Of a stretch of DNA of 64,000 nt, positions 32,379 to 40,941 are shown one piece after another. The stretch's first letter is position 1. Every line of letters starts with the position of its first letter. The notes under the pieces are model-generated. The model worked only from the letters and a program-made list of their open reading frames with translations. It did no database searches and was not told where the DNA came from. This DNA comes from Micromonospora sp. CP22 (lineage in GTDB: Bacteria; Actinomycetota; Actinomycetes; Mycobacteriales; Micromonosporaceae), in the NCBI RefSeq assembly GCF_009712475.1, contig NZ_VCJO01000004.1, positions 186,001-250,000 on the forward strand, read 5' to 3'. A program made the translations under genes and the position numbers.

Positions 32379-33547
32379 CCCAGGTGTCCTCCGAGTTTCG
32401 TGTAGCCGCGCAGCAGGTCGCGGGAAATGATCAGTCGCTGCATCTCGTCGGTGCCCTCGAAGATCCGGTACAGCCGCACCTGCCGGTACCAGCGTTCGAT
32501 CGGCAGTTCGCGGGTGTAACCCATGCCGCCGTGGATCTGCATGACCCGGTCGACCACCCGGTTGACCATGCCGGCGCCGTAGAGCTTCGCCATCGAGGAG
32601 GCGTGCCTCGGGTCCAGACCGGCGTCGACCGTCCAGGCGGCACGCAGGATGAGCCAGCGGGCCGCCTCCAGCTCGGTCTCCGAGTCGGCGATCATCCACT
32701 GGATGGCCTGGTTGGTGCCGATCTTGGCCCCGAACGTCTCCCGGGTGTTGGCGTGGTCGATGGCCATCCGCAGCGCGCGTTCGGCGATACCGACGGCGTG
32801 CGAGGGGATCGTGTAGCGCCCCTTGCCGATCCACTGCATGGCCAGCGAGAAGCCCTGGCCCACCTCGCCGAGGATGTTGCGGTTCGGCACGCGTACGTCG
32901 TCGAAGAACAGCGAGGCGGGCCCACCCTCGCCCATGGTGGGGATGAACTCCGACCGCCAGCCCATCTCCCGGTCCACCAGGAAGGCGGTCGCTCCGCCGT
33001 TGCGGGCTCCCCGCTCGGGATCGGTGACCGCGATGACGATGGCGAAGTCGGCCTCGTTGCCGCCGGTGATGAAGGTCTTCTCGCCGTTGAGGATCCAGTC
33101 GTCGCCGTCGCGTCGGGCACGGAACCGGATGTTGGCGGCGTCGGAGCCCGCGCCGGGCTCGGTGATGGCGAAGCAGGAGAACCGCTCCCCCTCGATGGTG
33201 GGCAGCAGGAACTCCTGCCGCTGCTCCTCGGTGGCGTGGAAGAGGATGTTGTCCGCCTCGCCGCCGAAGCGGAACGGCACGAAGCTGCGGCCGATCTCGG
33301 TCCAGATCAGTGACTGGACGACGGCGGGCAGGTCCATACCGCCGTACTCCGTCGGTGTGGCCAGCCCCCAGAAGCCGAACGCGCGGGCCTTGAGCTGCAA
33401 CTCGCGCAGCTCGGAGCGTTCCAGACCGGGCTGGTGGGCCCGTTCACGGCGCAGTAGCTCCTGCTCCAGTGGCATGACCTCCCGGGTGATGAAGTCGCGG
33501 GCGGTGTCGCGGATGGCCCGTTCCTCGTCGGACAGCCCGAAGTCCAT
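32375..33547 (-). CDS. Acyl-CoA dehydrogenase
   Basis: 390 residues of the flavoprotein acyl-CoA dehydrogenase family. FAD/substrate signature CFAITEPGAGSDAANI and the second signature QIHGGMGYTRELPIERWYRQ are intact; the active-site Glu lies in RLYRIFEGTDEMQR. Related to actinobacterial acyl-CoA dehydrogenases that act on aromatic-side-chain or branched substrates; substrate not readable. Second dehydrogenase of a TetR-controlled operon, 23 nt after the first. Confidence 0.9.
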   Translation of the reverse strand: MDFGLSDEERAIRDTARDFITREVMPLEQELLRRERAHQPGLERSELRELQLKARAFGFWGLATPTEYGGMDLPAVVQSLIWTEIGRSFVPFRFGGEADNILFHATEEQRQEFLLPTIEGERFSCFAITEPGAGSDAANIRFRARRDGDDWILNGEKTFITGGNEADFAIVIAVTDPERGARNGGATAFLVDREMGWRSEFIPTMGEGGPASLFFDDVRVPNRNILGEVGQGFSLAMQWIGKGRYTIPSHAVGIAERALRMAIDHANTRETFGAKIGTNQAIQWMIADSETELEAARWLILRAAWTVDAGLDPRHASSMAKLYGAGMVNRVVDRVMQIHGGMGYTRELPIERWYRQVRLYRIFEGTDEMQRLIISRDLLRGYTKLGGHLG

Positions 33548-33570
33548 GTGCTCGGTTCCTCTCCCCGGTT

Positions 33571-34719
33571 CTAGAAGGCGTTGACGCCGGTGAGCGCCCG
33601 CCCGATGAGTAGCTGCTGGATCTGACTGGTGCCCTCGTAGAGGGTGGCGACGCGGGCGTCGCGTAGGTACTTGCCGACCGGGTACTCGTCGATGTAGCCG
33701 TACCCGCCGTAGACCTGGATGGCGTCGTTGGCCGCGCGGACGGCGGCCTCGCTGGCGAACAGCTTGGCCATCGACGCCTCGGTCGCGAACGGCTCGCCCC
33801 GGTCGATCAAGTCGGCGACCCGCCAGACCAGCAGCCGCGCCGCAGCGGTGTCGACCGCGATACCGGCGAGCAGTTGCTGCACGAGCTGGTGGCCGGCGAT
33901 GGGTTTGCCGAACTGGGTACGGGTGCCGGCGTAGGCGACGGCGGCGTCCAGGCAGCCCTGGGCGATGCCGACACAGCCGGCGGCGACCGACATGCGGCCC
34001 TTGGCGAGGGTGGACAGCGCCAGCCGGAAGCCGCCACCGCACTCGCCGAGGCGGGCGGTGTCGGGCACCCGGACGCCGTCCAGGGCGAGTTCGGCGGTGG
34101 CCTGCCCGCGCAGGCCCAGCTTGCCCCGGATCTCCGACCGGGTGAGGCCGGGACTGTCGGTCGGCACCAGGAACGCGGTGATGCCACGGTGTCCCGGGCC
34201 GCCGGTACGGGCGAAGAGCAGCGCGACGTCGGCGGTGGTGCCGTTGGTGATGAACATCTTGCGGCCGGTGATCAGCCAGTCGTCGCCGTCGCGTACCGCC
34301 CGGGTGGTCAGCGCCGCCGCGTCCGAGCCGCTGTCGGGCTCGGTGAGCGCGAAGCAGCCGAGGGCGGCGCCGGAGCACAGCGACGGCAGCCACCGCTCAC
34401 GCTGCTCCGGGGTGCCGTGTTTGGCGATCGACGTGGCGACCAGGCCCAGCGAGACCGACACGATGCCGCGGACGGCGGAGTCACCCCGGCCGAGTTCCTC
34501 CAGCACCAGGCAGTACGCGAGCTGGTCGCCACCGGATCCGCCGTACTTCTCGTCGATGGTGAGGCCGAGGAAGCCGACGTCGCCGAGCTTGCCGACGATG
34601 TCCGGGTCGACCGCCTCACGCCGATCCCAGGCCGCCGCGTGCGGTAGCACCTCACGGTTGACGAAATCCGCGGCGAGCGCCCGGACCGCGACCTGCTCGG
34701 CGGGGAGGTGAAGGTCCAT
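33571..34719 (-). CDS. Acyl-CoA dehydrogenase, first gene of the operon
   Basis: 382 residues. FAD signature CFALTEPDSGSDAAAL, ITGRKMFITNGTTAD, and the terminal YGGYGYIDEYPVGKYLRDARV followed by LYEGTSQIQQLLI (catalytic Glu region). Two ACADs in tandem suggest a heteromeric enzyme, as with ChsE- or FadE-type pairs, or two steps on one substrate. There is no Shine-Dalgarno; a -10 element TAGTTT lies 6 nt before ATG 34719, so the mRNA is probably leaderless. A TetR gene diverges from it. Confidence 0.9.
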   Translation of the reverse strand: MDLHLPAEQVAVRALAADFVNREVLPHAAAWDRREAVDPDIVGKLGDVGFLGLTIDEKYGGSGGDQLAYCLVLEELGRGDSAVRGIVSVSLGLVATSIAKHGTPEQRERWLPSLCSGAALGCFALTEPDSGSDAAALTTRAVRDGDDWLITGRKMFITNGTTADVALLFARTGGPGHRGITAFLVPTDSPGLTRSEIRGKLGLRGQATAELALDGVRVPDTARLGECGGGFRLALSTLAKGRMSVAAGCVGIAQGCLDAAVAYAGTRTQFGKPIAGHQLVQQLLAGIAVDTAAARLLVWRVADLIDRGEPFATEASMAKLFASEAAVRAANDAIQVYGGYGYIDEYPVGKYLRDARVATLYEGTSQIQQLLIGRALTGVNAF

Positions 34720-34724
34720 GGCGA

Positions 34725-34756
34725 TAAACTAGCGGTGGAAGTTTTAAGCTGTCCAG
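34725..34756 (-). promoter_or_regulatory. Leaderless promoter with overlapping TetR operator
   Basis: On the minus strand TGGACA (34755-34750), an 18-nt spacer and TAGTTT (34731-34726) stand 6 nt before the ATG. The palindromic element AACTAGCGGTGGAAGTT (34727-34743) covers the -10. The same element, AACTAGCGGTGCAAGTT when read on the minus strand, recurs at 35481-35497, upstream of the aldehyde dehydrogenase. Confidence 0.6.
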
Positions 34757-34808
34757 ACCCCGGTATGGCAAAGTTCCCCGCGAACCGCCCGCCCCAAGGA
34801 GGATGCCC

Positions 34809-35474
34809 ATGCCCCGGCCGCGACAAGCCCTGCTCAGCCGGGAGCGGATCGTCGAGGCCGCCGCCGCGTTGATCGACTCCGAGGGACTGGACGCGTTCTC
34901 CACCCGTCGGCTCGCCGCCGCCCTGGGCGTACGCGGGCCGTCGCTGTACAACCACTTCGCCACCAAGGACGAGATCCTCGACGCGGTCGCGGACAGCATC
35001 ACCGGCCAGGTCGACGTGTCGTACTTCGGCGAGGTCGACTGGCGCGAGGCGTTGCGTCGCTGGGGTCACTCCTACCGGGCCGCCCTCGCCGCCCACCCGA
35101 ACATCGTGCCGCACCTGGCCCGGGGCCCCGGTCGACGTCCGGCGGCACTGGCCATGGCCGACGCCGTCTACGGCGGACTGGTCGCGGCGGGCTGGCCGCC
35201 CGCGCGGGCGACCCACATCGGCGCGCTCATGCGTTACTTCGTGACCGGTTCGGCGCTCGGGTCCTTCGCCCGGGGTTTCGTGGAGGACCCGGGACTGTAC
35301 GCGGACCAGTACCCGCACCTGAGTCAGGCGCACCGCCTCGCCGAGCATCAACAACGCGTCGACGAAGGCGCCTTCGCGCTGGGGCTGGAGGCGCTGATCG
35401 ACGGACTGTCCCACACGTACGAACGCGTCGTCGGGCCGCTGCCACCCCTCCCGCCGACGGAGTCGGCGTACTAG
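34809..35474 (+). CDS. TetR-family regulator
   Basis: 221 residues. N-terminal TetR helix-turn-helix: RERIVEAAAALIDSEGLDAFSTRRLAAALGVRGPSLYNHF. The C-terminal half is a ligand-binding domain with RYFVTGSALGSFARGF of the TetR_C_1-like type. AAGGAGG lies 6 nt before ATG 34809; ATG 34803 overlaps that site and is unlikely. It is divergent from the acyl-CoA dehydrogenase operon and upstream of the aldehyde/alcohol dehydrogenase pair. A shared palindrome on both sides suggests it represses both units. Confidence 0.88.
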   Translation: MPRPRQALLSRERIVEAAAALIDSEGLDAFSTRRLAAALGVRGPSLYNHFATKDEILDAVADSITGQVDVSYFGEVDWREALRRWGHSYRAALAAHPNIVPHLARGPGRRPAALAMADAVYGGLVAAGWPPARATHIGALMRYFVTGSALGSFARGFVEDPGLYADQYPHLSQAHRLAEHQQRVDEGAFALGLEALIDGLSHTYERVVGPLPPLPPTESAY

Positions 35475-35478
35475 AGTC

Positions 35479-35500
35479 CCAACTTGCACCGCTAGTTTTA
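35479..35500 (+). promoter_or_regulatory. TetR operator copy 2 upstream of aldehyde dehydrogenase
   Basis: Holds AACTTGCACCGCTAGTT (35481-35497), inverse of the copy near 34727-34743. It overlaps a -10 like TAGTTT (35493-35498) on the plus strand; no strong -35 is seen. ALDH starts 60 nt downstream. Confidence 0.6.
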
Positions 35501-35564
35501 GGAGCGATCGGCGTCAGCCCCACCAGTCCTGTCGCCGCCCGCTCCGAGTCGAGGTGAGGAGCCC

Positions 35565-36983
35565 ATGGAACCCGTACGGACCGACTTCTACCTCGACGGA
35601 CGCTGGGTGGACGCCACGGGAAGGCCGCCGCTGGAGGTGCACAACCCGACGACCGAGGAGGTCATCGGCACCGTCCCGGCCGGCACCGCCGACGACGTCG
35701 ACGCGGCCGTCGCCGCCGCCCGGGCCGCCTTCGAAGGCTGGGCGGCGACCGACCCCGCCGAGCGGGCCGCCCACCTCGACCGGCTGCACGCCGCCCTGAC
35801 CGACCGTGCCAAGGACATCGCCTACACGGTCGCCAGTGAACTCGGCACGCCCCTGAAGGTCGCCACCCGCGTCCAGGCCGGACTACCCCTGACCGTGCTG
35901 CGCAGCTTCGTCGACCTGGCCGCCCACCCGCCCGCGCCACAGACCATCGGCAACTCCCTGGTGGTACGCGAACCCGTCGGCGTGGTCGGCGCGATCACCC
36001 CGTGGAACTATCCGCTGCACCAGATCGTCGCCAAACTCGCGCCCGCCCTCGCCGCCGGCTGCACGCTGGTGCTGAAGCCGAGCGAACTGACCCCGCTGAC
36101 CGCGTACCTGCTCTTCGACGCCATCCACGAAGCCGGCCTGCCTCCCGGAGTGGTCAACCTGGTCACCGGCACCGGGCCGGTGGTCGGCGAGGCGCTCGCC
36201 GGGCACCCCGACGTGGACCTAGTCTCCTTCACCGGCTCCACCGCCACCGGCCGCCGGATCACGCACCTGGCCGCCGACCGGATCGCCCGGGTGGCGCTGG
36301 AACTGGGCGGCAAGTCGGCGAACGTGATCCTCGACGACGCCGACCTGGCCAGCGCGGTGAAGGTGGGCGTCGGCAACGCCTTCCTCAACTCGGGACAGAC
36401 CTGCACCGCGTGGACCCGGATGCTGGTGCACCGGGACCGCTACGACGAGGCCCTCGACCTGGTCGCCAAGGCGACCGACGGCTACCGGGTCGGTGACCCG
36501 TTCGACTCGGCCACCCGCCTCGGCCCGCTCGTCTCCGCACAGCAGCGAGACCGGGTACGCGACCACATCGCCCGGGGTCTGGCCGACGGCGGCCGACTCA
36601 TCGCCGGTGGACCCGACGCCCCCGTCCCGCAGCGAGGCTGGTTCGTCGCACCGACCGTCATCGCCGACGTCGACCCGGACAGCGCGCTCGCCCAGGAGGA
36701 GGTCTTCGGTCCGGTCCTGGCGGTCATCCCCGTCGACGACGACGACCACGCGGTACGGGTCGCCAACAACTCCCGCTACGGGTTGGCCGGCGCGGTCTGG
36801 TCGGGCGACGACGAGCGGGCGCTGCGGGTGGCGCGCCGGCTGCGTACCGGTGCCGTCGACATCAACGGCGCTCCGTTCAACCCGCTCGCCCCGTTCGGCG
36901 GCTACAAGCAGTCCGGCCTCGGCCGTGAACTGGGTGTGCATGGCCTGGAGGAGTTCTGCGAAGTGAAGGCGATCCAGCGATGA
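35565..36983 (+). CDS. NAD(P)-dependent aldehyde dehydrogenase
   Basis: 472 residues of the ALDH family. Catalytic Cys in NSGQTCTAW, catalytic Glu in LELGGKSANVIL, and the NAD-binding motif FTGSTATGRRI. N-terminal NPTTEEVIGTVPAGTADDVDAAV is typical of class 3/benzaldehyde-type ALDHs. It oxidises an aldehyde to an acid; ATG 35565 has GAGGTGAGGAG upstream. It overlaps the alcohol dehydrogenase by 4 nt. Its position in a phenylpropanoid island makes a hydroxycinnamaldehyde or vanillin-type aldehyde plausible; not provable here. Confidence 0.92.
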   Translation: MEPVRTDFYLDGRWVDATGRPPLEVHNPTTEEVIGTVPAGTADDVDAAVAAARAAFEGWAATDPAERAAHLDRLHAALTDRAKDIAYTVASELGTPLKVATRVQAGLPLTVLRSFVDLAAHPPAPQTIGNSLVVREPVGVVGAITPWNYPLHQIVAKLAPALAAGCTLVLKPSELTPLTAYLLFDAIHEAGLPPGVVNLVTGTGPVVGEALAGHPDVDLVSFTGSTATGRRITHLAADRIARVALELGGKSANVILDDADLASAVKVGVGNAFLNSGQTCTAWTRMLVHRDRYDEALDLVAKATDGYRVGDPFDSATRLGPLVSAQQRDRVRDHIARGLADGGRLIAGGPDAPVPQRGWFVAPTVIADVDPDSALAQEEVFGPVLAVIPVDDDDHAVRVANNSRYGLAGAVWSGDDERALRVARRLRTGAVDINGAPFNPLAPFGGYKQSGLGRELGVHGLEEFCEVKAIQR

Positions 36984-38056
36984 GGGGCCTGGTGGCCCGG
37001 GTGGCCGGCACACCGCCCACGATCGAGCAGGTCGAACCGCCCACCACCGGCGCCGGCCAGGTACGGGTGGCGGTCCGGGCGGCCGGGGTCTGCCACTCCG
37101 ACCTATCCATGGTCGACGGCACCATCGCCGCGCCGTACCCACTGCTGCTCGGCCACGAGGCCGCCGGCGTGGTCGTGGAGGTCGGCGACGGCGTCGACCG
37201 GGTCGCGGTCGGCGACCACGTGGTGCTCAACTGGGCACCCCCGTGCCGCGCCTGCTGGTACTGCGAACGCGGCGAGCCCTGGCTCTGCGAACGCTCCGGA
37301 AACCCGGCAGCCTCCGTCGGGCACACCATCGACGGCGAGCCCCTGCACGTCACCCTCGGCCTCGGGGCGCTGGCCGAACAGGTGGTGGTGCCGCAGCACG
37401 CCGTGGTGGCGGTACCGGCGCAGTTGCCCTTCCCCACCGCCGCGCTGCTCGGCTGCGCGGTGCTCACCGGCGTCGGCGCGATCCGCCGTACCGCCGAGGT
37501 CCGGCCCGGCGACACCGTCGCCGTCATCGGTCTCGGCGGCGTCGGCCTCTCGGCGGTCGCCGCCGCCCGCGCGGCCGGTGCCGCCACCGTCATCGCCGTC
37601 GACGTCGCACCCGCCAAGGCCGAACTCGCCCACGCCGCCGGTGCCACCGACTTCCTGCTCGCCGACGACACCCTCAGCCGCGCGGTACGGAAACTGACCG
37701 CCGGTCGCGGCGTCGACCACGCGGTGGAATGCGTCGGTCGGGCCGCCACCATCCGCACCGCCTGGCGGGCCACCCGCCGGGGCGGACAGGTCATCGTGGT
37801 CGGTATGGGGGCCAAGGACGACATGGTCGGCCTCAGCGCCCTGGAGATCTTCCACTCCGCCCGGACGCTGCGATCCTCGGTGTACGGCTCCTCCGACCCT
37901 GACCGCGACGTGCCCGAAATGGCCCGCGCGGTGCTCGACGGCACCCTCGACCTCGACTTCCTGGTCACCGACCGGATCACCCTCGACGGGGCACCGGAGG
38001 CCCTGACCCGGATGGCCCGAGGCGAAGGAGCCCGCACGGTGGTCGTCTTCGACTGA
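36980..38056 (+). CDS. Zinc-dependent medium-chain alcohol dehydrogenase
   Basis: 358 residues. Catalytic zinc ligands in GVCHSDL, GHEAAGVV; structural zinc Cys set in CRACWYCERGEPWLC. The Rossmann core VAVIGLGGVGLSAVAAARAAGA binds NAD(P). Similar to the class III/formaldehyde-type and benzyl-alcohol-type groups. It overlaps the aldehyde dehydrogenase by 4 nt (ATGA), so alcohol to aldehyde to acid in two steps is the likely use. The pair would suit hydroxycinnamyl alcohols such as coniferyl alcohol; inference only. Confidence 0.9.
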   Translation: MRGLVARVAGTPPTIEQVEPPTTGAGQVRVAVRAAGVCHSDLSMVDGTIAAPYPLLLGHEAAGVVVEVGDGVDRVAVGDHVVLNWAPPCRACWYCERGEPWLCERSGNPAASVGHTIDGEPLHVTLGLGALAEQVVVPQHAVVAVPAQLPFPTAALLGCAVLTGVGAIRRTAEVRPGDTVAVIGLGGVGLSAVAAARAAGAATVIAVDVAPAKAELAHAAGATDFLLADDTLSRAVRKLTAGRGVDHAVECVGRAATIRTAWRATRRGGQVIVVGMGAKDDMVGLSALEIFHSARTLRSSVYGSSDPDRDVPEMARAVLDGTLDLDFLVTDRITLDGAPEALTRMARGEGARTVVVFD

Positions 38057-38142
38057 CCCGCCCCGTCGACCGGCGGTAGTCCGCTCCGCAGGCCGCTGTG
38101 GGGCCGTCGCACCTGCGTCTCCGGCGGCTCGGGGACCTTCCG

Positions 38143-38631
38143 TCAGTACGTGTCACCCCAGTAGGTGTCAGTGCTGGTTTTCACCACGTCCTCCAGATTA
38201 CGGAGACCGGTGGGGAAGATGTTGAGTTGCCGCAGGTCGGCTAGATTGCACCAGCGCATCCCCTGCTGGCCTTCGTCGGAGACATCGTCTGCGGCCAGGT
38301 AGTCGGCGGACAACTCCGATGTGAGTTCCGCGAGGAAGTAGAACTCGACCTTGTGCTGATCGCGCCCCTTCCCGGCCAGTTCGTGGTGCGCGTGGATGTA
38401 CTCGCGAACGAAGAGCAGGCGTCCTGGCGTCACGTCCGCGCCGATTTCCTCCTGGCACTCACGGATCAGGGTCTCGGTCAGGGTCTCACCGTACTGCTGC
38501 CGACCGCCGGGAAGCGAGTACCAGACCCCGAGCCCCATCTTGCGGTCCACATACTTCAGTAGAAGCACCTTGTCGCCGTCGAGGATGACAGCCTTGGCGG
38601 AGTTTTCGAGCCGGCTCTCGGCACCCGTCAT
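38143..38631 (-). CDS. NUDIX hydrolase
   Basis: 162 residues. A complete NUDIX box is visible: GGRQQYGETLTETLIRECQE with EIG (GX5EX7REUXEEXGU). The fold starts at AKAVILDGDKVLLLKYVDR and ends around RWCNLADLRQLNIFPTGL. NUDIX enzymes cleave nucleoside diphosphate-linked substrates. Last gene of a three-gene operon (overlap 4 nt with the isoprenoid-synthase-like gene). Base composition is clearly lower in GC than its neighbours, consistent with transfer. Substrate could be a nucleotide or an isoprenyl diphosphate. Confidence 0.85.
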   Translation of the reverse strand: MTGAESRLENSAKAVILDGDKVLLLKYVDRKMGLGVWYSLPGGRQQYGETLTETLIRECQEEIGADVTPGRLLFVREYIHAHHELAGKGRDQHKVEFYFLAELTSELSADYLAADDVSDEGQQGMRWCNLADLRQLNIFPTGLRNLEDVVKTSTDTYWGDTY

Positions 38632-39788
38632 GTCGTCGCTTCCAATCCCGCTGCTTCGATCATCTCCTGGAACGTGTGCGGAGGTGGGTTGTCCTGCCAG
38701 CCATTCATCGCCAGGCGGTCGAGCAGCGCGCGCTTGAGATCAATGATCGCCAACAGCGGCTCACCGAACCGGGGGTCCAGGGCATCGAGGCCGAGCGCGA
38801 TCTCACGCCAGAGGAGATCCGCCTCTCGATAGCACTCCCGCATGATGCCACCCGATACCAGCATCTCCAAGATGGCGCTGTGCGTCTCGTTCAGCTCGGT
38901 ATCGCCGGTCAGCGCGCGGTGGAGCACACCCGCATGCCTGCCGTGGCTGCCGATGACCTGCTGTGCCCGGATCCACAGCCTGCTGATCGAATGGCGCAGG
39001 TCCGCGTTGAGCGTCGGCTCTGCGAGCCCCTTGGCGACCGGGTAGCTCACCAGTCCGGTAACAGTGTCCTCGAACAAATCCGCCAACTCGTCCACCCGCT
39101 GCCTCAACCGGCGCATATCGCAAAGCCGGTCGGCCAAGCCGTCCGGCACGGGCTCCCCGACGTAGGCAAGCAGTCCGAGTAGGCCAGACGAGTAGAAGCC
39201 AGAGCCGAGGTGTCGAGACCTGGCATCCATTCGATACCAGTTGACGAGACTCTCTCCGTCTTCGAGCGGTGCCGGGTCAAAGCGGACGGCGTAGTTGTCG
39301 TACATGGACTGCACGATTTCCGCCGTCACCTCGGCCATCACCGGTAGCGCCCGAACGCCTGCTGGCGTGAGCGACGCCTCGCGGACCATCGTCAGCAGGC
39401 TGGTAACCGAGAGGCACATGGTCGAGTTGACGTCGGCAAGCAGCAAGGCCGGGTCGCGGATGCTGTAGGAAGCCGAAAGGTCGAGGTGGCGATCCATGTT
39501 GTTGAGGATGAGGGTCTGACCCAGTGCGTAAATCTTCACGTACTCGGCCAACGCTTCTGGGTCGACACCGATCCGGGCACCAACCGCCGCCGCCGGCATC
39601 GTCTGCCGAAACAGCAACCCGGGATCAACGGCATCCTGATACAGCCGGGACATCCGAGGAAACAGGAAGTCCATAGTGCGTAGTTGGCTGATGGCCAGCG
39701 CGATCGGGCGACCGTATAGCGCGAGAAGTTCGACCATCGTCCGGAAGTCGTAGCCGACAGGGTCAGTACCCGTGGAGAAACGCCTCAT
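38628..39788 (-). CDS. Class I isoprenoid-synthase-fold protein
   Basis: 386 residues. Mostly alpha helical. LILNNMDRHLDLSASYSIRD has an Asn/Asp cluster at the place of the first Asp-rich motif (NNxDxxxD rather than DDxxD), and RQRVDELADLFEDTVTG holds DELAD, a DExxD-like second motif, followed by SYPVAKGL. I read it as a divergent polyprenyl-synthase/terpene-synthase-like fold. The first motif is degenerate, so activity is open. ATG 39788 follows GGGAGCGGGCGG and overlaps the membrane-protein stop by 4 nt. No close functional match is known to me. Confidence 0.55.
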   Translation of the reverse strand: MRRFSTGTDPVGYDFRTMVELLALYGRPIALAISQLRTMDFLFPRMSRLYQDAVDPGLLFRQTMPAAAVGARIGVDPEALAEYVKIYALGQTLILNNMDRHLDLSASYSIRDPALLLADVNSTMCLSVTSLLTMVREASLTPAGVRALPVMAEVTAEIVQSMYDNYAVRFDPAPLEDGESLVNWYRMDARSRHLGSGFYSSGLLGLLAYVGEPVPDGLADRLCDMRRLRQRVDELADLFEDTVTGLVSYPVAKGLAEPTLNADLRHSISRLWIRAQQVIGSHGRHAGVLHRALTGDTELNETHSAILEMLVSGGIMRECYREADLLWREIALGLDALDPRFGEPLLAIIDLKRALLDRLAMNGWQDNPPPHTFQEMIEAAGLEATT

Positions 39789-40552
39789 CCGCCCGCTCCC
39801 ACTGACCGTTTCCGTTGCGCCTTCTGGAGGACCTCCCAGGTGAACTCCATCTGCAGGAGGAAGTAGATCAGAGCGAACGCCGCTGACAGCAGAGGCGTCC
39901 AGGAGATCCCTGTTCCATACTTGATGAGACGGTCGGTGCCTACGGCAACGTACGCGGCGTTGAGCGATCCGATCACCACTGAAGTGAGCGCTGCGGCCTT
40001 CAGCTTGCGCCGACTCTCCAGGTATGGGTTGGCCGACCCCCACACCGGTTTCCAGCCTTCGGGAAACTCTGCGGCGAGGGCATGCAGGTAGAGGCTTCGC
40101 AACCGGTTGACCTGGTGTTTAGCTTCGGTCTGCACGCGATCGGTGACGACATAGGCCCGCAGGACGATCGTGTTCAACACCCCGGCGATCACCACCGCCG
40201 CATAGATGATCGGTAGCCGCAGCACCGTGCCGACCTGCCCCACCGAAGAGATCAGTTTTGCGGATACCAGGGCGCCGGCGACCAGCACCGGAAAAGCCAG
40301 TATGCGGAGACTGAGCTTGTAGAGATCCCTTTCGGCGTCCTTGTAGTCGTTGTGCAGGATGAACGCCTGCTCGAAGTCGATCAGCAACATCTTGCGGGCG
40401 GTCTCTACGTCGATGCCCCCAGGTCGCGTCGGCGCTGGCGGCGCGGTGGGCACCTCCGCGTTCTTGGGCATCAGCGCTCGCTTGATCACCTGGCGGAGAC
40501 GATCGCGGCGCTCATGAGTAGGCACGGATAATCGCCACCTCCCCAGGGTCAC
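39785..40552 (-). CDS. Four-helix membrane protein of unknown function
   Basis: 255 residues. Hydrophilic first 85 residues with an Asp/Glu-rich end, then two hairpins of membrane helices: LRILAFPVLVAGALVSAKLI with LPIIYAAVVIAGVLNTIVL, and AALTSVVIGSLNAAYVAV with LLSAAFALIYFLLQ, separated by a 60-residue soluble loop rich in charged residues. Similar in layout to small effector-type membrane proteins (SLATT-like), but no family match is claimed. Start GTG 40552 is preceded 9 nt upstream by GATAAT, so transcription may begin almost at the start codon; GTG 40525 behind GGGGAGG is the alternative. Confidence 0.55.
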   Translation of the reverse strand: MTLGRWRLSVPTHERRDRLRQVIKRALMPKNAEVPTAPPAPTRPGGIDVETARKMLLIDFEQAFILHNDYKDAERDLYKLSLRILAFPVLVAGALVSAKLISSVGQVGTVLRLPIIYAAVVIAGVLNTIVLRAYVVTDRVQTEAKHQVNRLRSLYLHALAAEFPEGWKPVWGSANPYLESRRKLKAAALTSVVIGSLNAAYVAVGTDRLIKYGTGISWTPLLSAAFALIYFLLQMEFTWEVLQKAQRKRSVGAGG

Positions 40553-40818
40553 GTGCTGCGCATTATCGCGCCACGCATGGCAGCGGGGAAACGGCTCCGC
40601 AGAGACGACAAATGCCGACGGAAGCGATCGCTCCCGTTCGAGACGGTTCGTGACGTGCCCCGATTGCCAGCGAGAATGGCGTGTCCGAGGGCGCGGTTAT
40701 CCTCCCGCACATGGTCGCGTCGCCGGGCGTGCTGCCTGATCCGGCGTCGAGCCGGAGCCTGGTTGACCCTGGCGACGGGCACTGTGCGTCGGCTTGTCTC
40801 AGGCGTAGGGTCCGGCAG
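40553..40818. other. Intergenic region, promoter of the membrane protein operon
   Basis: About 266 nt. Holds a -10 like GATAAT on the minus strand (40567-40562) close to the membrane protein start. The rest shows no clear gene; open frames on the plus strand have weak coding character. Confidence 0.4.
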
Positions 40819-40941
40819 GTGGACTACGGGGACTTCGGTTTCTTCGGTGGCGTTGCTGCACTGCTCTGCGGAGGGATCGGATGCATAGTCCTCGTGGGTG
40901 CCGTGGGCTTGCTTGTCGTGTGGTGGCGAGAAAAGTGGTAG
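40819..40941 (+). CDS. Possible 40-residue membrane protein
   Basis: From GTG 40819: VDYGDFGFFGGVAALLC, a hydrophobic stretch GGIGCIVLVGAVGLLVV, and a basic end WWREKW, i.e. a single membrane helix with a positive-inside tail. It overlaps the 3' end of the MFS gene on the other strand by 118 nt. No ribosome site is strong. Real, or an antisense image of the MFS tail: that tail (below) is itself unusual, so one of the two is probably not coding. Confidence 0.4.
   Translation: MDYGDFGFFGGVAALLCGGIGCIVLVGAVGLLVVWWREKW

Noticed and set aside
40681..40941. Longer 86-residue version of the small membrane protein
   Set aside because: The first 46 residues are low-complexity; only the part from 40819 looks protein-like.
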